Part shown: piece by piece, positions 6,630-11,463 of the stretch
How positions within the stretch are numbered: position 1 is the stretch's first letter
Layout of the letters: the number at the start of each line of letters is the position of its first letter
Source: Hyphomicrobiaceae bacterium UBA4118
Lineage (GTDB): Bacteria > Pseudomonadota > Alphaproteobacteria > Rhizobiales > Methyloligellaceae
Reading direction: 5' to 3'
NCBI GenBank assembly: GCA_002383105.1
Contig: DFXC01000203.1
Location: 254 to 11,716 of the forward strand
Length of the DNA: 11,463 bases
Program-made: the position numbers and the translations under genes
Notes under the pieces: model-generated
Database searches by the model: none
The model's input: only the letters and a program-made list of their open reading frames with translations
What the model was told of the DNA's origin: nothing

Positions 6630-7190
6630 TTAAACTCCGGCCCCTGCGATGGCGATCTGGGTTTCCCCATAGCGGCGCCGGTCGATCTCTACGAACGGCA
6701 CGGGCCAGACGATCTCGGTATCGGCGCGCTCTTCCAGCACGGCGACGGCGCCTTTATCAGCCCACCCCCCGTCAACCGCGGACGCGAGCGCCTGTTCCCC
6801 GAGACCTCGACCATAGGGCGGATCGCAGAAGATGAGAGCGAAGGGGAGAAGCGTGCCGGCCGGGCCGAGCTTGGTCGCGTCGCGCCGCCAGATCTTGGTG
6901 ACGCCGGTGAGCCACAAGGCCTCGACATTGCGGCGGATGGCGCCCCGCGCCGCGGCGTCGTCCTCAACGAACACAGCATAGCGCGCCCCGCGTGACAGGG
7001 CCTCGAGCCCGAGCGCGCCGGAGCCTGCGAACAGGTCGAGCACGCGGGCGCCATCGAACTCGAAACGCGGGCTCCCGTGCTCAAGCAGGTTGAACAGAGC
7101 CTGGCGCACGCGGTCGGAGGTCGGGCGCGTCACCAGTCCCTTCGGCGCCTCGATCCTCGCGCCCCTGAACTTGCCCGCCACTATGCGCAT
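6630..7190 (-). CDS. rsmD: 16S rRNA (guanine-966-N2)-methyltransferase RsmD
   Basis: SAM-dependent enzyme that methylates G966 of 16S rRNA on the small subunit. It has 186 residues from the ATG at 7188-7190, giving MRIVAGKFRGARI, the family's usual N-terminus. A longer in-frame start at 7274 would lie inside rluB and adds only low-complexity residues. Motifs: TRPTSDRVRQALFNLL (21-36), SAM motif I VLDLFAGSGALGLEA (50-64), acidic E77 in VFVEDD, and the catalytic motif FCDPPYGRG (121-129). Length and motifs are normal for the family. It starts 10 bp after the rluB stop and is surely in the same transcript. The rluB-rsmD order is common in Hyphomicrobiales as I recall it. Confidence 0.95.
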   Translation of the reverse strand: MRIVAGKFRGARIEAPKGLVTRPTSDRVRQALFNLLEHGSPRFEFDGARVLDLFAGSGALGLEALSRGARYAVFVEDDAAARGAIRRNVEALWLTGVTKIWRRDATKLGPAGTLLPFALIFCDPPYGRGLGEQALASAVDGGWADKGAVAVLEERADTEIVWPVPFVEIDRRRYGETQIAIAGAGV

Positions 7191-7200
7191 GGACGAGCGC

Positions 7201-8118
7201 TCATCTTCGGTGGGTCGCCTGCCGGTCGAGCTGCCCGCGGCGGAGACCGAACTCTCCGGCGAGCTTTGCCCCAAGCTGATCGACGAGCACCTTGGGCTTC
7301 ACCTCCTCGACCGCGCCCACCGCCAGATCGCCGAGAGCGAACGGCCCGAAGGAGACGCGGATCAGACGGTTGACGACGAGCCCGAGATGCTCGGCCAAGC
7401 GCTTCACCTCGCGGTTCTTGCCTTCGCGCAAGCCAAGCGTCAGCCAGAGATTGGCGCCCTGCTCGCGGTCCATTCGCGCCTCCACCGGCCCGTAATGGAC
7501 GCCGTCGATAGTTACGCCGTCGCGCAACCCATCGAGCGCCTCTTGGGTCACGCGGCCATGGGCGCGCACGCGGTAGCGCCTGAGCCAGCCCGTGCTCGGG
7601 AGCTCCAGATGCCGCGCCAGCGCGCCGTCGGTGGTGAGGAGAAGCAGTCCCTCTGTGTTGAGGTCGAGCCGCCCCACCGAGACGACCCGCGGCAGCTCAG
7701 GCGGCAGCGCCTCGAACACGGTCTTCCGCCCTTGCGGATCCTTGTGGCTGGTGACGAGGCCTTTCGGCTTGTGATAGCGCCAGACCCGCAGGGCCTGCGC
7801 TTGGGGCAGGGCCTTGCCGTCGACCGCGATCTTGTCGCCTGGACCAACCACGTGGGCGGGGCTGGTCAGCACCTTGCCGTTGACGGCGACACGGCCTGCC
7901 TCGATCCACCTCTCGGCGTCGCGGCGGGAGCAAAGCCCGGCATGGGCGATCGCCTTGGCGATACGCATGGGCTCTTGCGGCTTCGCCACTTGTGGCCTTG
8001 GCGCTGGCATCCTTGGCGCTGACGGCCTTGGCGCGGGCGCCTTTGGCCCGGGCGCGTTTGCCTTGCCCTTTCGCGGCCCTTGACCCCCCTTGCCCTTACC
8101 GCCCACTTTGCCGCTCAT
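7201..8118 (-). CDS. rluB: rRNA pseudouridine synthase, RluB/RsuA family
   Basis: Isomerises a uridine in ribosomal RNA; by family likeness the target is probably 23S rRNA (RluB type), but RluB, RluE, RluF and RsuA cannot be told apart safely by eye. The start at 8118 gives 305 residues. An N-terminal tail (1-50) is rich in Lys, Gly, Pro and Ala and probably disordered and RNA-binding. An S4 RNA-binding domain follows (51-101, MRIAKAIAHAGLCSRRDAE...). The catalytic domain holds GRLDLNTEGLLLLTTDG with the nucleophile D152, then REGKNREVKRL (231-241) and NRLIRVSFGPF (250-260). A start at residue 51, just at the S4 domain, cannot be excluded, as no strong ribosome site is visible at 8118. The ATG lies back to back with that of tadA. 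Confidence 0.92.
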   Translation of the reverse strand: MSGKVGGKGKGGQGPRKGKANAPGPKAPAPRPSAPRMPAPRPQVAKPQEPMRIAKAIAHAGLCSRRDAERWIEAGRVAVNGKVLTSPAHVVGPGDKIAVDGKALPQAQALRVWRYHKPKGLVTSHKDPQGRKTVFEALPPELPRVVSVGRLDLNTEGLLLLTTDGALARHLELPSTGWLRRYRVRAHGRVTQEALDGLRDGVTIDGVHYGPVEARMDREQGANLWLTLGLREGKNREVKRLAEHLGLVVNRLIRVSFGPFALGDLAVGAVEEVKPKVLVDQLGAKLAGEFGLRRGQLDRQATHRR

Positions 8119-8596
8119 GGTGAAAGCGAAGCTTGCAGATGTGGCGAAGCCAAGCAAGTGCCCGATGGATCTCGCCCTTGAAGAGGCGGAAGAGGCGCGG
8201 GACCTCGGCGAGGTGCCGATCGGCGCGGTGATCGTGAGCCCTTCCGGCGCAGTTCTGTCACGCGCCGGCAACCGCACGCTCGCCCTGCGCGATCCCACGG
8301 CGCACGCCGAGCTGCTCGCAATCCGGCAGGCTTGCGCCGAGCTTGGCAGCGAGCGCCTCGTCGATTGCGACCTCTATGTCACGCTCGAGCCGTGCGCCAT
8401 GTGCGCGGCGGCAATCTCCTTCGCCCGCGTCAGGCGGCTTTATTTCGGCGCGCCCGACCCGAAAGGCGGCGCCGTCGAGCACGGGCCGCGCTTCTTCCAG
8501 CAGCCCACCTGCCATCACGCACCCGAAGTGATCGGCGGCATCGGCGAGGCACGCGCTTCCGCGCTGCTCAAAGCCTTCTTCGCCGCCCGCCGCTAG
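8117..8596 (+). CDS. tadA: tRNA-specific adenosine deaminase TadA
   Basis: Zinc enzyme that deaminates adenosine 34 of the tRNA-Arg(ACG) anticodon to inosine; normally essential. Numbered from the ATG at 8117 (159 residues): zinc and proton-shuttle motif TAHAE with H63 and E65, and the zinc cysteines in EPCAMC (C93, C96). The SFARVRRLYFGAPDPKGGAVEHG and TCHHAPEV stretches are very close to rhizobial TadA as I remember it. The start is uncertain: ATG 8117, GTG 8141 or ATG 8165. The family usually has about 7-11 residues before the MxLAL helix that begins at 8165, so GTG 8141 fits best by length, while ATG 8117 overlaps the start codon of rluB. No choice has a strong ribosome site. Its stop is 3 bp from the stop of the convergent gene. 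Confidence 0.94.
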   Translation: MVKAKLADVAKPSKCPMDLALEEAEEARDLGEVPIGAVIVSPSGAVLSRAGNRTLALRDPTAHAELLAIRQACAELGSERLVDCDLYVTLEPCAMCAAAISFARVRRLYFGAPDPKGGAVEHGPRFFQQPTCHHAPEVIGGIGEARASALLKAFFAARR

Positions 8597-8599
8597 ACC

Positions 8600-11452
8600 T
8601 TAACCCGGTGCGGCCGACATGGGGGCGAGGGGTTTGGCCGGCGTCGCGCTGGGGACCGAAGGTTTCTCGGCGAGAATGAGATAGTGGGGATACCAAAGGG
8701 ATCTCACGAACGACTCCTCGCGGATGACCATTCCCGCCTGCTGCAGCATCGATCGTGCGACGTGAGCCGCCACGGGGACGACCCACTCCTGGCTGACGAT
8801 GAGATCATGCAGTTGGTTCATCCAAGATCCGCCACGCCGGCTAGCATCGATATCGACCAAGACCAAGACGGCTCCCGGACGCATCTTCTCAGTGATGTCC
8901 TTCAAAAAGGATGCCTTGGCTTCGGGAGGGACGTGATGAAGCACGTCGCAGAGTGTGACATAATCCGCGCCGGAGAGGTCGGGAACACCCTCACCGGGCA
9001 TTCGATGCACAACGTGAAGCCGCTCCGATCTCCACGGGAGGGTCTGGGCCGCTCCCACGGCTTTGCTGGAGACATCGTAGCCCGCGGCATGGGAGACACC
9101 TGCGTCGTTCAGCGCCAAATGAAGCAGCCCCCCGGATCCGCAGTCAACATCGAACACGCGACTGCCGCGCGGAAACAATTGCAGGACCTGACCGAGGGGA
9201 CTCACCAGCGGACGGCACACCGTCTTAAGCCCTGTGATGAATCCCATTGGCGGCGTCACCTGGCTAAGCTGGTGAGCATGAGACCATCGTGATGAGCCGA
9301 GAACGCCGCCCATTTGGCGCAGGCCAGGCAAGCGAGCCAGCCTGCGCAAGCTCCCGGGATAACTTTGCGATAGCCACGGCAAAAAACCCTCGCGAAACGC
9401 CACCAGGAAAACGAGGAAGACGAGGAGCCAGGCAAGATAGGCATACCTGCCGGTCGGCAGGTAAAAGAGCAGCACTACCTGCATTGACAGAGCGACGGCT
9501 GCGAGACCCCTGAGGGGCAAAGGGTAGGTCCGAGCGAGCATCACCCAGAGCGCGGCAAAAAGTGCAATGAGCCGATAGAAGTCGGCCAAGTGATTCCAAT
9601 TATTCAGGTGCCGTCGCACCAGGGCGAGGCCCTCCCCGCCGAAATTAAGATGCAGTAATTGTCCAAAGGCCGATAAGTAAACCGACGGGGGCGTGATAAA
9701 CGTGGCTGAAATCAGTGCGGACGAGGTGAGGAGCACAAATTTTCCGCCAAAATACAAATTGTGCAACGCGATCAGAAGAATTGGGGAAAAGCCGAGCCCG
9801 AGCACAACGAATTCTTTCCATCGCCGTTCAAGCAGCAGCCAAGCTCCGACCATAACGAGCAGAAGCGCCGCTGCCACTGCCAGATTGGGTCGCATCGCGA
9901 CGCTCAGCGCGAGCGCAAGCCCGATCCAGCCGCTCGGCATCGGAGAGCGGGGAGGGGCCGCGTTCGGCATCGGCACGGACCACGCAATGAGGGCCAGAGC
10001 GCCAAGGAAAGCCCCGTAACCTACTGGCTCGGGAAAGCCCTTGATCATTTCCCGCGCGTATAAGAACTGCGCAAATCCGAACCGCTCGAATATCGGTATG
10101 AACATAAAGATCAGGATCAAACACACGCTCCAGCGCAGTGGAAACAACCTGCTAATAATGAAATACAGAAAGATCGGAATGAACCCAGTACAAAGTATCA
10201 TGCCGAAATTAGTATCGCCAAATAGCATGTCCTCAATCGCCTTCAAATAACGAAGGCCAGGCATGAAATAAAATACGTTCTCCCCGCCCCGGAAGGCTTC
10301 CTTAAAGTGACCGAGAGCGAGGGCCTGCGATATGGAAAAACCGAGAGATTCATGGGTTAGTCCATCGTTTCCGCCCAAGTAGGTATGGAATCCCAGCAAA
10401 AAATCGGGCGATATAATGAGTATCGTCAATAGCGTAGAGACGACAGCCCCAATTGGAAGGAGTAATTGACTGATTGTTTCTATTCTGACCAGAGCAGCCA
10501 GAACGATGAAGACGCCGAGCACACGGGCTGCGATCTTTGCCCAGAGGGTCGCCCGATGCGGCAGGTTCGGGTAGACAGTAAAGCTGAGAGGCTTGTCCGG
10601 GGCGATGGCGAGGGCAAATACGCGCTTGCCTTGATCCTGCTCGGTAATCGCTCGGCAGGCCCGGTCAGCATGATCGACCAGGGAAAATTGCCCATCCGGC
10701 TCTTCCCAGAGAGTTTGACCGCGCCAACAAATTTCCCCACCGGCGAGTGCGCCGTTGAGCTCGAGCATCACAAAAAACGGCATCGAGCTGCGGTCGATCC
10801 GAGCGTCGGTAGCGAATCCGGAGGCAGACTGATGGTTCTTTTTGTCAGAGCGCCGGTAGAAGTTGTAGGCGATTCGATTGATGGCACCAATCCGGGCTTG
10901 CTCCTGGGACGTAAAGTCGATGGCGTCTGCCGTCCGGGAATATTTCGGCTGCTGCCAAAGTGCATCTGATGAGGTGGAAAATGCGTGGTCCACAAAACGC
11001 GACGGCTGCTGCGCGAAGACCGGAGACTTCCACCAATCTGGCGACCCCGGGAGATTTTTTGGGTCGTTGATATAGCTCTCATCGAAGATCTGCTGCATTT
11101 TGCGCTGGGCGTCAGGGGGAAGCTCCGTGTTGAATACGTCAAGGCTCGTGCCCACGGGGATGTAGACATTGTGACCCTCTTCGATGTGGGGACTTGGCAA
11201 AAGCCAGTTCAACGCGGCGACAGCGACAACCGAGGCCAATGCGACCACCCAGCGTCGGCCTTCAAAACGCACGCCGCCAAAGCACAGCGCCATCACCGCG
11301 ACCGTCAGCAGCAGGAAGCGCCAAACGTCGGTTACCGGCACACCGAGAATCATAAAGACGAGAGCTAGGACGGCGCATCTGGCAAGTATGCCCATGAGCC
11401 CGCCGGCGGGTTGATTGGGCCTCGCCGGCGCTGCATCGACGACCTTCGTCAT
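8600..11452 (-). CDS. Polytopic membrane protein (GT-C glycosyltransferase-like) fused to a SAM-dependent methyltransferase
   Basis: One uninterrupted frame of 950 codons. By eye there are about 14 membrane segments (near 20-38, 44-60, 68-85, 304-322, 328-348, 416-434, 439-457, 476-493, 508-522, 523-541, 547-563, 625-640, 647-665, 668-685). Basic residues (VRFEGRR 61-67, RLFPLR 435-440, ERRWK 542-546, RRLARLPGLR 703-712) fit a cytosolic N-terminus. That puts a loop of about 215 residues (87-303, with C242 and C266) and the loops 350-415 and 564-624 in the periplasm. The 350-415 loop has GGNDGLTHE (D363, E368) and FYFMPGLRYLKAIEDMLFGD, reminiscent of GT-C enzymes. Residues about 735-930 are a class I methyltransferase: VFDVDCGSGG (766-775), GYDVSSKAV (791-799), CDVLHHVP (835-842), MRPGAVLVLVDID (857-869). 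A Pro/Ala-rich tail ends the protein. The substrate is unknown; modification of a lipid-linked or surface glycan is an inference. Confidence 0.82.
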   Translation of the reverse strand: MTKVVDAAPARPNQPAGGLMGILARCAVLALVFMILGVPVTDVWRFLLLTVAVMALCFGGVRFEGRRWVVALASVVAVAALNWLLPSPHIEEGHNVYIPVGTSLDVFNTELPPDAQRKMQQIFDESYINDPKNLPGSPDWWKSPVFAQQPSRFVDHAFSTSSDALWQQPKYSRTADAIDFTSQEQARIGAINRIAYNFYRRSDKKNHQSASGFATDARIDRSSMPFFVMLELNGALAGGEICWRGQTLWEEPDGQFSLVDHADRACRAITEQDQGKRVFALAIAPDKPLSFTVYPNLPHRATLWAKIAARVLGVFIVLAALVRIETISQLLLPIGAVVSTLLTILIISPDFLLGFHTYLGGNDGLTHESLGFSISQALALGHFKEAFRGGENVFYFMPGLRYLKAIEDMLFGDTNFGMILCTGFIPIFLYFIISRLFPLRWSVCLILIFMFIPIFERFGFAQFLYAREMIKGFPEPVGYGAFLGALALIAWSVPMPNAAPPRSPMPSGWIGLALALSVAMRPNLAVAAALLLVMVGAWLLLERRWKEFVVLGLGFSPILLIALHNLYFGGKFVLLTSSALISATFITPPSVYLSAFGQLLHLNFGGEGLALVRRHLNNWNHLADFYRLIALFAALWVMLARTYPLPLRGLAAVALSMQVVLLFYLPTGRYAYLAWLLVFLVFLVAFREGFLPWLSQSYPGSLRRLARLPGLRQMGGVLGSSRWSHAHQLSQVTPPMGFITGLKTVCRPLVSPLGQVLQLFPRGSRVFDVDCGSGGLLHLALNDAGVSHAAGYDVSSKAVGAAQTLPWRSERLHVVHRMPGEGVPDLSGADYVTLCDVLHHVPPEAKASFLKDITEKMRPGAVLVLVDIDASRRGGSWMNQLHDLIVSQEWVVPVAAHVARSMLQQAGMVIREESFVRSLWYPHYLILAEKPSVPSATPAKPLAPMSAAPG

Positions 11453-11458
11453 CAGCCC

Positions 11459-11463
11459 CCTCC
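11459..11463 (-). promoter_or_regulatory. Ribosome binding site of the membrane-methyltransferase fusion gene
   Basis: On the minus strand GGAGG, followed by GGGCTG, stands 6 bases before the ATG at 11450-11452. It is the strongest ribosome site in the window and fixes the start of the 950-codon gene. The promoter, if adjacent, lies beyond the right edge. Confidence 0.75.

Noticed and set aside
7090..8022. Plus-strand open frame of 310 codons opposite rsmD and rluB
   Set aside because: rsmD and rluB on the other strand have full catalytic motifs; the plus-strand product has none.
8600..11452. A frameshift or stop splitting the membrane and methyltransferase parts into two genes
   Set aside because: The frame is continuous, the linker (about 690-735) shows no sign of a frame change, and no ribosome site obviously marks a second gene start. 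It is kept as a fusion, with read support to be checked.
1..11463. CRISPR array, tRNA, rRNA, transposase, phage or defence genes
   Set aside because: No repeat-spacer pattern, tRNA-like cloverleaf, transposase or integrase motif, or defence gene was recognised on either strand.

Overview
The window is a compact, GC-rich stretch of chromosome from an alphaproteobacterium, most likely of the order Hyphomicrobiales (Rhizobiales). Three things point there: the gene content and order (paired M16 peptidases, an endonuclease-type mutL, and tadA divergent from rluB-rsmD), the closeness of the TadA and MutL sequences to rhizobial proteins as I remember them, and an intergenic palindrome of the kind scattered through Bradyrhizobium- and Methylobacterium-like genomes. 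No search was run, so genus and species stay open. Bases 1-16 are not genomic: they match the end of the Tn5/Nextera mosaic-end adapter, so the left edge is a contig end and the first gene has lost its true start.

Layout. Left part (about 17-6060, + strand): two adjacent M16 peptidase genes, the first with the zinc site and the second without it but with the Arg/Tyr substrate pair, probably forming a periplasmic heterodimer. A 99-bp gap with the palindromic repeat follows, then a short-form glucose-6-phosphate isomerase (pgi), whose 3' end overlaps the start of mutL by 53 bp. Middle (6020-8118, - strand): rluB, rsmD and a small secreted protein of unknown function, whose 3' end overlaps the 3' end of mutL tail to tail by 41 bp. 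tadA (8117-8596, +) diverges from rluB, and their start codons nearly coincide. rsmD, rluB and tadA are housekeeping RNA-modification genes (16S rRNA m2G966, rRNA pseudouridine, tRNA wobble inosine).

Right part (8600-11452, - strand): one 950-codon gene fills the last quarter. It encodes a polytopic membrane protein with about 14 membrane segments, a large first periplasmic domain and GT-C glycosyltransferase-like features, joined in one frame to a cytosolic class I SAM-dependent methyltransferase domain. Its middle is clearly poorer in G+C than the rest of the window. This is the most unusual element here, and its function cannot be named from the sequence alone.

No tRNA, rRNA, CRISPR array, insertion sequence, phage gene or defence system was seen. 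Coding density is very high: the longest gap between genes is 99 bp. Apart from the membrane protein-methyltransferase fusion and the small secreted protein, the window is ordinary housekeeping chromosome.
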